Positions 46,171 through 55,390 of a DNA stretch of 64,000 nucleotides are shown here, in pieces; the first letter of the stretch is position 1, and each line of letters starts with the position of its first letter. Location: positions 34,968 through 98,967 of the forward strand of contig JALUYA010000005.1 in NCBI GenBank assembly GCA_027018875.1. The letters run 5' to 3'. Both the position numbers and the translations under genes were made by a program. This DNA comes from Gammaproteobacteria bacterium (lineage in GTDB: Bacteria; Pseudomonadota; Gammaproteobacteria; JAKDMP01). A model generated the notes under the pieces. The model made no database searches, had not been told where the DNA came from, and saw only the letters and a program-made list of their open reading frames with translations.

Positions 46171-47249
46171 GGTGGCGCCGATCCCCGCCAGGGAGCACGG
46201 CCGATACCCTCGCGGCGCCAGCGCAGATCGGGTCCCAGCCAGCCGTCCGCACACAGACGGTTGAGGGCCTTAAGCCGCATGTAGGGGCCCTCGCGGAAAT
46301 CCTCATCGGCGGAACCGATTGCCTCCAGGCCGGCCTTGAGATCGTTCACTGCTGCTTCCAGGGTCCAGCACGGCTGATGATCGGGAGCGAGTTCGCGAAA
46401 CCGTGCGAAATTCACCCGATAGGATCGCTTGTCAAGGGCGGCCTCGGGGTTTATGGTTACTTCTATGTTGCCGACGGCCTGGGCGGCGGCCTGGGCGAGA
46501 TCGAGAATCCGGTGGTTCCACTGATCTGAGCCGGTGTTTACTATCTCGAAATCGGCTCCCGAGGTGCGGTCCAGGGCCCAGTCGATGGCGCGGGCCATGT
46601 CTTCGACGTGGATGAGCGGACGCCAGGGGCTGCCATCGGAGAGAACCTCGATGCGTCCCTTGGCGAGCGCGGTGGCGACAAAGTCGTTGAGAACCAGGTC
46701 GAGGCGCAGGCGTTCGCTCATGCCGCAGGCGGTACCGAAACGCAGTGCGGTGACATGAAAGTCGGGGCCGGCAAGCAGGGCTAACTCGCGTTCGCTGCCG
46801 ACCTTGGAGCACGCGTAGGCGGTGAGCGGGGCGAGCGTATCGGATTCGATCCGCGGCGTGTCGGATCCGGCGCCGTAAACACTGCAACTGGAGGCAAATA
46901 CGAAGCTGCCGACTCCGGCGGCTCGGGCCAAGCGCGCGACCCACACGGTGGCGGCCTGGTTGATATCGGCGGTGAGATCCTCGAAAGTCTTGCCAATAGG
47001 GTCATTGGACAGGGCCGCAAGATGCACCACGGCATCGACGCCGCGAAACAGGGTTTCGTCCACATCGCGCACGTCGCCGTAATGCTGCAGATCCAGCCGG
47101 GATTCGGGCCAGGGGCCGGTGGTAGTGAGTGAACCGGCAAAATATCCCGGGTCGAGGCCGATCAACTCGACCTCGGGGCGGCTGGTGCGCAGATGCCGGA
47201 CCAGTACCGGGCCGATATAGCCGAGGTTCCCGGTGATGAGGATCCTCAT
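46167..47249 (-). CDS. NAD-dependent epimerase/dehydratase (extended SDR)
   Basis: 360 residues: cofactor loop ILITGNLGYIGPVLVRHL, then VVHLAALSNDPIG, catalytic Ser in FVFASSCSVYGAGS and YACSK (Tyr/Lys). Substrate-loop sequences do not clearly match CDP-glucose 4,6-dehydratase, but that activity would be needed between the two flanking enzymes. ATG 47249 overlaps the cytidylyltransferase stop by four bases; the frame opens at 47378. Confidence 0.85.
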   Translation of the reverse strand: MRILITGNLGYIGPVLVRHLRTSRPEVELIGLDPGYFAGSLTTTGPWPESRLDLQHYGDVRDVDETLFRGVDAVVHLAALSNDPIGKTFEDLTADINQAATVWVARLARAAGVGSFVFASSCSVYGAGSDTPRIESDTLAPLTAYACSKVGSERELALLAGPDFHVTALRFGTACGMSERLRLDLVLNDFVATALAKGRIEVLSDGSPWRPLIHVEDMARAIDWALDRTSGADFEIVNTGSDQWNHRILDLAQAAAQAVGNIEVTINPEAALDKRSYRVNFARFRELAPDHQPCWTLEAAVNDLKAGLEAIGSADEDFREGPYMRLKALNRLCADGWLGPDLRWRREGIGRAPWRGSAPP

Positions 47250-48067
47250 GCCCGCACTCGCTCCCCACGCCGATCCATGGGCGCCGGGCCGTCGTCCCAG
47301 CACCGCCAGGGGGCGGAGTTTCCGGCCCACAGCGATTCCAGGTACTGGCGGTCGCGAAGGGTGTCCATGGGCTGCCAAAAGCCGGAATGCCGAAACGCCA
47401 GCAGCTCTCCCTCCCGGGCGAGACGCTCCATGGGTTCGCGCTCCCAGACCGTAGCGTCATCTTCAATGTAGTCGATTACCACGGGGTCGAGGATAAAGTA
47501 GCCGCCGCTGATCCAGGCCCCATCACCCGCCGGTTTTTCGTGGAAAGCGGGTACGTGAAGGTCGTCGGCATGTAGTTCAAAGGCCCCAAAGCGTCCCGCC
47601 GGCTGAACCGCAAGGAGTGTAGCTTTGCGTTGATGCCGTTGATGGAAAGCTATTTCGGCACCGATGTCGGCATCGGTCAGGCCATCGCCATAGGTCATAC
47701 AGAAAGATTCCTCGCCGAGGAGGTGGTGAATCCGGCGCAAGCGTCCTCCGGTCATGGAGGCATCGCCGGTATCGATGAGGTGGACTTGCCAGGGCTCGCA
47801 TCCTTGGTGGCGATAGTGGATCTCACGGGTGGCCAGGTCCACGGTGATATCGGCACGGCGCAACGCATAGTCGGCAAAAAATTGCTTGATCAAATGCCCC
47901 TTGTACCCGAGGCAGATTATGAATTCATCGATGCCATGGGCCGAGTAGGTTTTCATAATGTGCCACAGAATCGGCATGCCGCCGATTTCCACCATGGGTT
48001 TGGGGCGTATGCCCGTTTCTTCAGACAAACGGGTTCCCAATCCGCCCGCCAGAATGACCGCTTTCAT
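47246..48067 (-). CDS. rfbF: Glucose-1-phosphate cytidylyltransferase
   Basis: 273 residues. Nucleotidyltransferase signature AVILAGGLGTRLSEETGIRPKPMVEIGG at the N-terminus, metal site FCMTYGDGLTDADIG, and the lysine/product loop AFHEKPAGDGAWISGGYFIL, as in RfbF. Makes CDP-glucose. It is the first gene of a tight five-gene operon for a modified deoxysugar. ATG 48067 gives the conserved N-terminus; the upstream open frame to 48217 is non-coding-like. Confidence 0.9.
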   Translation of the reverse strand: MKAVILAGGLGTRLSEETGIRPKPMVEIGGMPILWHIMKTYSAHGIDEFIICLGYKGHLIKQFFADYALRRADITVDLATREIHYRHQGCEPWQVHLIDTGDASMTGGRLRRIHHLLGEESFCMTYGDGLTDADIGAEIAFHQRHQRKATLLAVQPAGRFGAFELHADDLHVPAFHEKPAGDGAWISGGYFILDPVVIDYIEDDATVWEREPMERLAREGELLAFRHSGFWQPMDTLRDRQYLESLWAGNSAPWRCWDDGPAPMDRRGERVRA

Positions 48068-48584
48068 GAGCGGATGGCTCCGGATGAGGTTTGATGCCGC
48101 GAATGGGTGAGCGACATATTCGGGAAAAAAAGCGCAACCGAAGTCTGTGCCATTGCTGGTAAAGCGCTTTGTCCCGGTTTCTGGAGGTGGTGGTGGGGAA
48201 CCATCCGCCGTTTCCATCGTTTCGCCTTCAGAAGCATCCTACACGGTTTCCACGGCTCGCGCCAGCCCTAGGTAAAACATTTTTACCGATCATCGAAATT
48301 CAGCGAAGGTCAATTCATTTCCTAGGGGTCGGCGGATGCCGGATTTGGAGAGGCGGCAGGGAAGTTTCCGCCGCTGCCCTACCCACAGGGTGCCCTTAAT
48401 CACCGGTTTAAGAGGTAGAATTCAAGCGCCTTTCGAGTCGGTTTTCCGGCTTCCCGAGTGCACCTTTGCAGTAAGGGCGGGGGGGGATTCCCAAGCGGAG
48501 AATGCTTGCTGCTCCAGTGGGGGGCGTTGTGACCTGCACGCTGATTCGTGCGTTGACCGGGAAAAAGATATGACAATAGAATTT
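48068..48584. other. Non-coding region upstream of the nucleotide-sugar operon
   Basis: About 500 bases without a credible gene. The left part must carry the promoter for the minus-strand rfbF operon. The right part runs into the decayed module copy. A run of eight or more G at 48479-48487 and no ordered repeat were noted. Confidence 0.4.
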
Positions 48585-49037
48585 ATCCGCGTAAGTATTC
48601 AACGTGTCCGAAGGTCCTGCTTTCGAGGAAATTAGCCATGCGAATCTCCGGGGGAGATTTGCCAAAAGTGGTGAATTGAGTAGGGTTCCTGGCGATAATG
48701 GGGATCCTCGTTGCAATAGGAGTCAACCTATTTTCTACATTTACCGCTGGTAAGGGCGCTGGATGGCTGTTAAGCAACCTGCCCGTGTTGCTTCCCATCA
48801 TCATTGCCGTGCCGCTTTTCTTCAGGGATGGGTCAAGGGCGGCGCCGCGCGTTCATTGGGTTCCTGGCGCAGACCAAGGGTTTGGCTTTTTCCCCATGCG
48901 GCGCTTTTAGCGGCGGCGATCCTGCCGGTAAAGTTCTTATTTGCCGCCCCAAGCCGAGGCGATCTATCTGGCCGGCTTGGAGTCTTGCCGGGGTAACCGT
49001 CTTTGTATTACTTTGGTTCGGGTTCCCAGGGTAAAAA
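48585..49037 (+). pseudogene. Decayed third copy of the secreted-protein/membrane-protein module
   Basis: At 48597-48633 IQRVRRSCFRGN parallels the LFQRATKACF end of the intact secreted protein, and the DNA CAACGTG..AAGG.CCTGCTTT.GAG.AAATT matches it base for base in long parts. A degraded membrane-protein gene follows from ATG 48638: TAGKGAGWLLSNLPVLLPIIIAVPLFF, VKGGAARSL, LLAAAILPVKFLF and PPQAEAIYLAGL in three frames correspond in order to the intact gene at 55391. Several frameshifts make it nonfunctional. Confidence 0.8.
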
Positions 49038-49057
49038 CGAATGGTCCCGAGTGTAAA

Positions 49058-50923
49058 TCAAGAAATGGCTCCCCTTGCCTGGGGAGGATAGGCCGCCCGC
49101 AACGACAGCGATGGGTGTCCCTTGAACACACCGATCTCGACCACCCAGATCCAGGGATCGGCGCCGCTTGAATCCTCGATCCGCTGGAGCATGCGGTTAT
49201 CGAAAACGCCAACGCGCAAGCCCGTGTTTGCGCCCGGTTGTTTCGAAAGGAAGATATTTGCCCCGGGCGATCCGCTCTTGAATGGCCGCGGGTCCGAGCG
49301 AAAGGCCTTTACGGCGAAAATCGGCCGGCGCAGGCCCTTTCCGGTCGGTTCGATCCGATCGAGCTGTGTCACCAGCCCCGGCGTGATCTCATCCAGGTCC
49401 AGCTCGGAATCGGCCTGTACCGGGGTATTCGCACGAGGTTCGAATCCCAGTTCAAGCGCCGCCTCGTTTAGGGCCTCGGTAAAGCGGATCAACGTGTCCT
49501 GCTCGGTATCGCGCAGTATCATGCCGGCCGCGGCATGATGTCCCCCAAAACGCTCGAATAGATCCGGGTGAGTGGCCGCGACTCGGCCCATGAGCGAGGT
49601 CCCGGGGGACTTGACGTTCACCAGGCAGATGCCGCTATCGCCCGAGCGGGCCGACCCCCGCCAGCCTTTCGTGCCGGGCGGGAGCGTCATAACGAAAGCC
49701 GGGCGCCGGTAGGTCTCGGCCAGGCGCGAGGCGACAATGCCCTGGATGCCCGCATGACCGTTGCGGGAACCTGCGACCACCACGCGAGAGGCCATCTGCG
49801 TCGGCTCCGGGAGCGTTTCCAGGAGTTTCTCCAGCATTTCGGCCTGGATCTGCTTGCGTTCGTTGTTCGCCTCCTCCAGCAGGTTGCCGTAGCGCCGGGC
49901 GGTGGCCAGGCTAGCGGCACCCAGGAAATAGATACCCGGGCGGGACTCGTCCAGCCGCCCCGTGGAGGCGATTCTGGGCGCTACCTGGTAGGCAATATCC
50001 TCCGCGCGGATCGCCTCGTCCGGATTCAGCCTGAGCCACTCCTTGCACACCCGCCAGCACGGGCGGGAGCACAGGCTCATGCGCTTCAAGCCGTAGCGGA
50101 TGACCGCCCGGTTCGTGGGCGTGGAAATATCCACGCAGTCGGCCACGGTGCCGAGGGCGGCGTAATCGAGCAAGCGAACCAGGCGGGTTCTCGCGGCGTT
50201 TCTCTCCCCGCCGTGAACCACCCGGAAGGTGTGTGCCATCAGGCACCAGGCGACCATACACCCCGCGATGTTCGGATCCGGGCCACTCCCCGCGTCCGCA
50301 CGCTTCGGGTTCACGAAGGCGTAGGCGCCCGGCACTTCGATGTGGGCGCTGTGGTGGTCCGTGACCACGGTCTCGGCGCCGGCGGCCTCCTTGATCCGGA
50401 TGATGCGCTCGCCGTCATGCGATCCGCAGTCGGCCGTGAGGATGAGCGAGGGCCGCGGCTGGTCGGAGAGGATGCGCTCGGCCACCGGTTCACACAGGCC
50501 GTAGCCCTCGTTCAAGCGGTGGCTCACGTACAGGCGCACCCGTGCGCGCGGGTGCGCGAATACCTCGGTCAATGCCTTGATATAGATGATGGCGCTCGTG
50601 GTTCCATCGGCATCGTGATCGCATACCAGGCCGATCACTTCCCGGTTCCTGAGCGCGAGCGCCACGCGCTCGGCCGCTTTCCCGATATCGGGGAGCGTGC
50701 CCGGCGGCGCCATGTCCTTGAGTTCGGGGTCGAGGTGGGCGGCAAGCCGGGTGGCCCGCCAACTCGCCTCATGGGCCACCCGCGCCAGGGCCGTGGCCAC
50801 GGCGGGCGTAAAATCCAGCGCCAGGGCCGCCTCGTACAGCGTCTTGCGCTCGTCCGGCTTGGTCTTTAGCCGTGTCTCTGCCAAGCGTGGGCTTCCTCGG
50901 GGAACGGTCACAACAGGCTTCAA
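49058..50923 (-). CDS. RecJ-type single-stranded-DNA-specific exonuclease
   Basis: 621 residues of the DHH/DHHA1 superfamily. Motifs: VIGLVCDHDADGTTSA (DHD), LILTADCGSHD, ETVVTDHHSAH (DHH), LGTVADCVD, then the DHHA1 motifs GWRGSARSGDSG and FERFGGHHAAAGM. Degrades ssDNA 5' to 3' in repair and recombination. It is longer than typical RecJ (about 570-580), with extra N- and C-terminal sequence, and lies beside the decayed module, so it may be an accessory paralogue. About 230 bases upstream are non-coding. Confidence 0.8.
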   Translation of the reverse strand: MKPVVTVPRGSPRLAETRLKTKPDERKTLYEAALALDFTPAVATALARVAHEASWRATRLAAHLDPELKDMAPPGTLPDIGKAAERVALALRNREVIGLVCDHDADGTTSAIIYIKALTEVFAHPRARVRLYVSHRLNEGYGLCEPVAERILSDQPRPSLILTADCGSHDGERIIRIKEAAGAETVVTDHHSAHIEVPGAYAFVNPKRADAGSGPDPNIAGCMVAWCLMAHTFRVVHGGERNAARTRLVRLLDYAALGTVADCVDISTPTNRAVIRYGLKRMSLCSRPCWRVCKEWLRLNPDEAIRAEDIAYQVAPRIASTGRLDESRPGIYFLGAASLATARRYGNLLEEANNERKQIQAEMLEKLLETLPEPTQMASRVVVAGSRNGHAGIQGIVASRLAETYRRPAFVMTLPPGTKGWRGSARSGDSGICLVNVKSPGTSLMGRVAATHPDLFERFGGHHAAAGMILRDTEQDTLIRFTEALNEAALELGFEPRANTPVQADSELDLDEITPGLVTQLDRIEPTGKGLRRPIFAVKAFRSDPRPFKSGSPGANIFLSKQPGANTGLRVGVFDNRMLQRIEDSSGADPWIWVVEIGVFKGHPSLSLRAAYPPQARGAIS

Positions 50924-51152
50924 CTTACTATGCCGTGCACGTCAAGTTCTTGGTAAACTTCATGTCGGGGATCGGACCTACCGGGTGGAAAGCGGGGTTC
51001 TGTCGCGTCATACCACCGGTCCTTCAATCCCGCGCCGCTCGTTGAAAATCCTTGCCTTCGCTCTTTTTCCAGGTTGATCCCGTCCGGGGTCCATTCATCT
51101 TTGCTGACGGGGCAGCAGTGAATCCGGGGTGCCATGACTTGCGATTCGGGTC

Positions 51153-51725
51153 TCAGGTGGTGGTTTTGGCGGGGGGAAGGCGGCGGATCCGAATCATGAT
51201 GCCGAGGTAGTTGGCGAGGTAATAACACACCACCAGGAACAGAATTCCTTCGAGCAGCGGGTGAACGGTAAAGGCGAGGATGCCACTTTCTTTTCCAGTT
51301 TGGCTCGCTTGCCGCACCAGAGCCCTCATTTGCGGCAGGAGGTAAAAGATTTCGTACAGGTAGCGGCCGATTAAAAGTGCGATCAGCCCGATGCCGAGCC
51401 AGATGTTGGGCACGTACCATGAACCTTTTGCGTCGTTTCCCACCGCGGAAAAACGGGTAGCCAGGGCGCCGACTCCCAATCCGACAAGACCCCCGGCCAC
51501 GGCGCCGGGAAGATTTTGCGGCAGGTACATTACAACCTGAACCAGGATCCAGGCGAGGAGCCCCGCCAGGATCCCGATCCGCAATCCCATCCGGGTGGCG
51601 TTGTAGCGTTGGTGCCCGATCAGGTGTTTGCCGCGTCGATACAGTCCAAGGGCAATAACCGCTATCGTGGCGAGGATCCAGATCCAGTCGAATTGAAATA
51701 TATTCTTCATTCGCAAGCTATCCAT
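51153..51725 (-). CDS. Integral membrane protein of unknown function
   Basis: 190 residues with about five membrane segments (WIWILATIAVIALGLY, LRIGILAGLLAWILVQVVMYL, LPGAVAGGLVGLGVGALAT, IWLGIGLIALLIGRYLYEIF, LLEGILFLVVCYYLANYLGIMI). No family is recognised with confidence. ATG 51725 has GAGG nine bases before it; ATG 51710 is also possible. It is downstream of the E1 dehydrogenase gene on the same strand but 67 bases away. Confidence 0.6.
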   Translation of the reverse strand: MDSLRMKNIFQFDWIWILATIAVIALGLYRRGKHLIGHQRYNATRMGLRIGILAGLLAWILVQVVMYLPQNLPGAVAGGLVGLGVGALATRFSAVGNDAKGSWYVPNIWLGIGLIALLIGRYLYEIFYLLPQMRALVRQASQTGKESGILAFTVHPLLEGILFLVVCYYLANYLGIMIRIRRLPPAKTTT

Positions 51726-51791
51726 TGAAAACAGCCTCAGCCTAGCACTGCGGCGTTGGCGGGGGATGCCATGCCCCATGGTGGCATGAGT

Positions 51792-54068
51792 TTATGCGAG
51801 CAACTTGCGTGCGGCGGTGCAAACGGCTTCTTCCCCTACCAGTACGAGGTTGGCGGCCCCGCCGAGGGGGATGAAGCTGTCGGCTCCCACGCAGCGGGCC
51901 TTGGTAACCCCGGCGGGGCAATGCTCGTCGATCAGGGTGAAGATCTGTTCGGCGATTCCGCCGCTCCTGCGGCCTTCATCGAGTACCAGGATCCGGCCAC
52001 AGACCGAGGCATGCCTGGCGATCTGGTTCGCATTCAGCGGCTTGAGCCAACGCAGGTCGAGTACGCGGATTTTGTGCCCGGCTTCGGTCCGGAGTCTGTT
52101 GGCGGTGCGCAGCGCCAGCGGCACGCCGTTGCCATAGGTAATGATGAGCAGATCGGTAGCGCGGGGGTGATAGATCCGGGGTTCACCGAAGGGCACGGCG
52201 GTTCCGGGTGCGGGATAGGCGCAGCGCCAGAGACCGTCTTGCGGGGTGTAGAGATCCTTGGTCATGTAGAGCGCGATGGGCTCGAGGAAGGCGGTCACGC
52301 GGCCGTTGATGCGGGCAAGTGCGGCGGCGGTGCGCAGCAGGCCGACGGCATCGTCGCCGCGTGAGGGGCAGGCGATTACCAGTCCGGGGATGTCGCGCAA
52401 CGCGGTGAAGGAGTTGTCGTTGTGGAAGTGACCGCCGAAGCCTTTCTGGTAGGCGAACGAGGCGAGGCGCACCACCATGGCGTTGGCGTACTGGGCGTTG
52501 GAGAAGAACTGTAGCGAGGCTGCCTCACCACGAAGCTGGTCGAGGGCGTTGTGCAGATAGGCCAGGTACTGGATCTCGGGGAACGGCAACAGGCCCATCA
52601 GCGCCTGGCCCTGGGCCAGGCCGAGAATGGTGGTTTCATCGAGCAACGTGTCGAATACCCGTCCGCGGCCGAAGTGAGCACGCAGCCCGCTGGTCACGGT
52701 GTACACGCCTCCCTTGCGGGCCACATCCTCGCCGAAGATCGTCATTTCGGGATACTTTGCCATTAGCTCGATAAGTGCTTGGTTGATCTGAATCGAGAGA
52801 TGGCGTTTTACCCCGTTCTCCGGGAGTCGGTCGCGGCCCCCGAAGGCCTCGGTGCGCCGGGCTTCGAAGTCGGAATCGAAGCGCTCGGCTTCGGCTCGGA
52901 CCTTATCCGCGGCGTAGGGGGCAAGCGGTGCCATTACTTGCTCCGCGGAACGGAAATGCGGTCGCCGGGCAGCCTCCCGGGCAGCCCGCTGCACGCGCTC
53001 GCGGCAGGCTTCGTAGCGTTGCAGCAGCTCCGCCGGAGTGGCCAGTCCCGATTCGAGCACGGTTTCGGCCGAATAGAGCAAGGGATCCTGGGCCTCGGTG
53101 GCTTCAACCCGCTCGATGCCGCGGTATTCCACCTCGATGTCGGTGCCGGCGTGCCCGAGCAGGCGCACGCAGCGCAGGTGCAGAAATACCGGGCGGCGGT
53201 GGCTGCGGCAGTGCTCTACGGCCGCAGCGACGGCGCCATAGCCATGGGCGATATCGAGTCCATCGGCCTGAATGTATTCCAGCCCGGCGCGGTGCGAGAA
53301 GTTGGCTTCGATCCACCCCGGGGGCGTTTCCACGCTGATGCCGATCCCGTTGTCCTCGCACACGAACAGGATGGGGCAGGGAATGCGCTGGAACCGGCTC
53401 CAGGCGGCCGAGTTAAACGCGGCGAGCGCGGTGGCGTGGTTTGCCGAGGCGTCGCCGAAGGAGCAGACGACAATGCTGTCCCGGGGAATGGGCAGGCACC
53501 CGGCCCGCGCCGCCGGTGCCATGGACAGGGCGGCACCCACGGCCTTCGGCAGGTGGCTGGCAATGGTCGAGGTCTGTGGTGGTATCCACAGTGGCACGCT
53601 GCCGAAGACCTTGTGGCGCCCCCCGGAGATCGGGTCGTCGGTGCTGGCGGCCAGGGACAGGGCGATATCGCGAACCGGGTCGATTGTGGGCACCTGGCGG
53701 GCGCGTTCCAGGAAGAGGGCGTTGCTGCGGTAATGCAGGAACGCGGGGTCGGTGTGACGGCTCTGGCGCCCGATAAGCACGTTGCCTTCGTGACCGGAAC
53801 TGCCGATGGTGTAGAAGCCTTCGCCGTGAGCCCGCATGACCCGGGCCTCCAGGTCCAGGTGGCGCGACAGCATCTGTGATTCGACCAACTGGAGAAATTC
53901 GGTACCGCTTAGGCCGGTCCCGGGAATCCGTGCATCCAACCGGGAAGGTGGCGCGGGTTCGTCCCAGCCGCGGACGAATTCAATGAAATTGCGGTCGATG
54001 ATCTCGGTGCGGTTAACGCCGCGAGTCGCGGCGCGTTTCAATCCGGTGGTGGAATTTTCAGAACTCAT
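51792..54068 (-). CDS. Fused alpha-beta 2-oxoacid dehydrogenase E1 component
   Basis: 758 residues. The alpha half carries the thiamine diphosphate motif VVCSFGDASANHATALAAFN (about 220) and RSNALFLERA; the beta half starts near 440 with HLSIQINQALIELMAKYPEMTIFGEDVARKGGVY and ends in a transketolase C-domain. It resembles fused branched-chain 2-oxoacid E1 proteins. No E2 or E3 is nearby. It follows the glutaryl-CoA dehydrogenase gene. Start ATG 54068; two 12-bp repeats containing AGAGAG sit directly upstream. Confidence 0.85.
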   Translation of the reverse strand: MSSENSTTGLKRAATRGVNRTEIIDRNFIEFVRGWDEPAPPSRLDARIPGTGLSGTEFLQLVESQMLSRHLDLEARVMRAHGEGFYTIGSSGHEGNVLIGRQSRHTDPAFLHYRSNALFLERARQVPTIDPVRDIALSLAASTDDPISGGRHKVFGSVPLWIPPQTSTIASHLPKAVGAALSMAPAARAGCLPIPRDSIVVCSFGDASANHATALAAFNSAAWSRFQRIPCPILFVCEDNGIGISVETPPGWIEANFSHRAGLEYIQADGLDIAHGYGAVAAAVEHCRSHRRPVFLHLRCVRLLGHAGTDIEVEYRGIERVEATEAQDPLLYSAETVLESGLATPAELLQRYEACRERVQRAAREAARRPHFRSAEQVMAPLAPYAADKVRAEAERFDSDFEARRTEAFGGRDRLPENGVKRHLSIQINQALIELMAKYPEMTIFGEDVARKGGVYTVTSGLRAHFGRGRVFDTLLDETTILGLAQGQALMGLLPFPEIQYLAYLHNALDQLRGEAASLQFFSNAQYANAMVVRLASFAYQKGFGGHFHNDNSFTALRDIPGLVIACPSRGDDAVGLLRTAAALARINGRVTAFLEPIALYMTKDLYTPQDGLWRCAYPAPGTAVPFGEPRIYHPRATDLLIITYGNGVPLALRTANRLRTEAGHKIRVLDLRWLKPLNANQIARHASVCGRILVLDEGRRSGGIAEQIFTLIDEHCPAGVTKARCVGADSFIPLGGAANLVLVGEEAVCTAARKLLA

Positions 54069-54069
54069 T

Positions 54070-54093
54070 AAATCACTCTCTAAATCACTCTCT
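54070..54093 (-). repeat. 12-bp tandem repeat containing the E1 ribosome site
   Basis: Two exact copies of AGAGAGTGATTT on the minus strand, ending two bases before the ATG. Each copy contains an AGAGAG Shine-Dalgarno-like sequence; the nearer one has a seven-base spacing to the start codon. Confidence 0.7.
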
Positions 54094-54141
54094 TTGAGAT
54101 GCGAGGGAGATATCCCCGGCATGCACTCGGGGCAAGCGTCA

Positions 54142-55311
54142 TTAAAAGGCGTTCACGCCGGTAATTTCCCGCCCGACCGCGAGTTGGTGCACACTTTCGG
54201 TACCTTCATAGGTGATGACCGATTCCAGGTTGAGCAGGTGGCGAATCGGGCAGTATTCCACGGTAATACCCGCCCCGCCAAGCAGATCGCGCGCATCCCG
54301 GGCGATGTCGATGGCCATGCGTACATTGTTCCATTTAGCCAGGGAAACCTGGCTGGGATGGAGTTTACCCTGATCCTTGAGCCTGCCGAGACGCCAGGAC
54401 AGAAGTTGTGCCGCGGTGATCCGCCGGGCCATTTCCGCCAGGCGGACCTGGGTGAGTTGAGTGTGATCCAGCGGGCGGCCAAAAAGTAAACGATCCTTGG
54501 CGTACTCCCGGGCCTCGTTGTAGCAGGCGAGGGCGGCGCCGATGACGCCCCAGGTGATGCCGTAGCGGGCCTGGGTCAGGCAGGAGAGCGGGCCCTTGAG
54601 CCCGCGCGCGCCGGGGAGCCGGTTCGCCTCGGGAATGCGCACGTTATCGAAATAAAGCGCCGCGGTTACCGAGGCCCGCAGCGACATCTTGTGGTGGATC
54701 TCGGTGGCCGCAAAACCCGGCGTGCCCTTTTCCACTAGGAATCCGCAAATCCCCTCCTCGGTTGCGGCCCAGACCACGGCGACGTCGGCGATCGAGCCAT
54801 TGGTGATCCACATCTTGGCGCCGTTGAGGAGCCAGTCCTTTCCCTGCCGTTTGGCTACGGTCTTCAGATTGACGGGATCGGAACCCCCGTGCGGCTCGGT
54901 CAGGCCGAAACAGCCGATGGCCTTGCCGGCGGCCAGCCCGGGCAACCAGCGCTGTTTTTGTTCCTCGGTGCCATAGGTGTAGATCGGGTACATCACCAGG
55001 CTCGTCTGCACCGAGACGAAGCTCCGCAGGCCCGAGTCGGCGCGTTCAAGTTCCTGGCAGATCAGGCCGTAGGCGGTGGCGCCGAGCCCGGCGCAGCCGT
55101 AGCCCTGAAAATAGCTTCCGAGCAGGCCGAGTTCCGCCATCTCGGGAATCAGCTCGGCGGGGAAACGCCCGGCCTCGAATGCCTCGGGAATGATTGGAAG
55201 GGCGCGTTCGTCGACGAAACGCGCGGTGGCGTCCCGCACCAGCCGTTCCTCTTCAGTGATGAGATCGGATACCGCGTAAAAATCCTGCGGATCGAGGTGT
55301 TTCATCGACAT
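54142..55311 (-). CDS. gcdH: Glutaryl-CoA dehydrogenase
   Basis: 389 residues of the acyl-CoA dehydrogenase family. FAD/substrate motifs CFGLTEPHGGSDPVNLKT and WITNGSIADVAVVWA are present, and the catalytic Glu is in SVITYEGTESVHQLAVG (about 369), with the Arg-rich KWNNVRMAIDIARDARDLLGG helix typical of GcdH. Oxidises and decarboxylates glutaryl-CoA to crotonyl-CoA in lysine/tryptophan breakdown. A broken copy of its 5' end lies at 57015-57249. Confidence 0.88.
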   Translation of the reverse strand: MSMKHLDPQDFYAVSDLITEEERLVRDATARFVDERALPIIPEAFEAGRFPAELIPEMAELGLLGSYFQGYGCAGLGATAYGLICQELERADSGLRSFVSVQTSLVMYPIYTYGTEEQKQRWLPGLAAGKAIGCFGLTEPHGGSDPVNLKTVAKRQGKDWLLNGAKMWITNGSIADVAVVWAATEEGICGFLVEKGTPGFAATEIHHKMSLRASVTAALYFDNVRIPEANRLPGARGLKGPLSCLTQARYGITWGVIGAALACYNEAREYAKDRLLFGRPLDHTQLTQVRLAEMARRITAAQLLSWRLGRLKDQGKLHPSQVSLAKWNNVRMAIDIARDARDLLGGAGITVEYCPIRHLLNLESVITYEGTESVHQLAVGREITGVNAF

Positions 55312-55340
55312 CCAAAAATGTGGAAAGCTCTATTCTACAT

Positions 55341-55380
55341 CCCGGAAGGGAAGGCTCCCGCAGGACCCTCCCCTTCCGGG
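55341..55380 (-). terminator. Hairpin between the membrane-protein gene and gcdH
   Basis: A perfect 10-bp inverted repeat (CCCGGAAGGG / CCCTTCCGGG) with a 20-base loop, located just after the stop of the module membrane protein. The T-run is poor, so strength is uncertain. It occupies the same position as the hairpin at 57297-57320 in the duplicated unit. Confidence 0.5.
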
Positions 55381-55390
55381 TGCTGGAATT

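Noticed and set aside
54142..54489. Plus-strand open frame antisense to gcdH
   Set aside because: Shadow of gcdH with no independent support.
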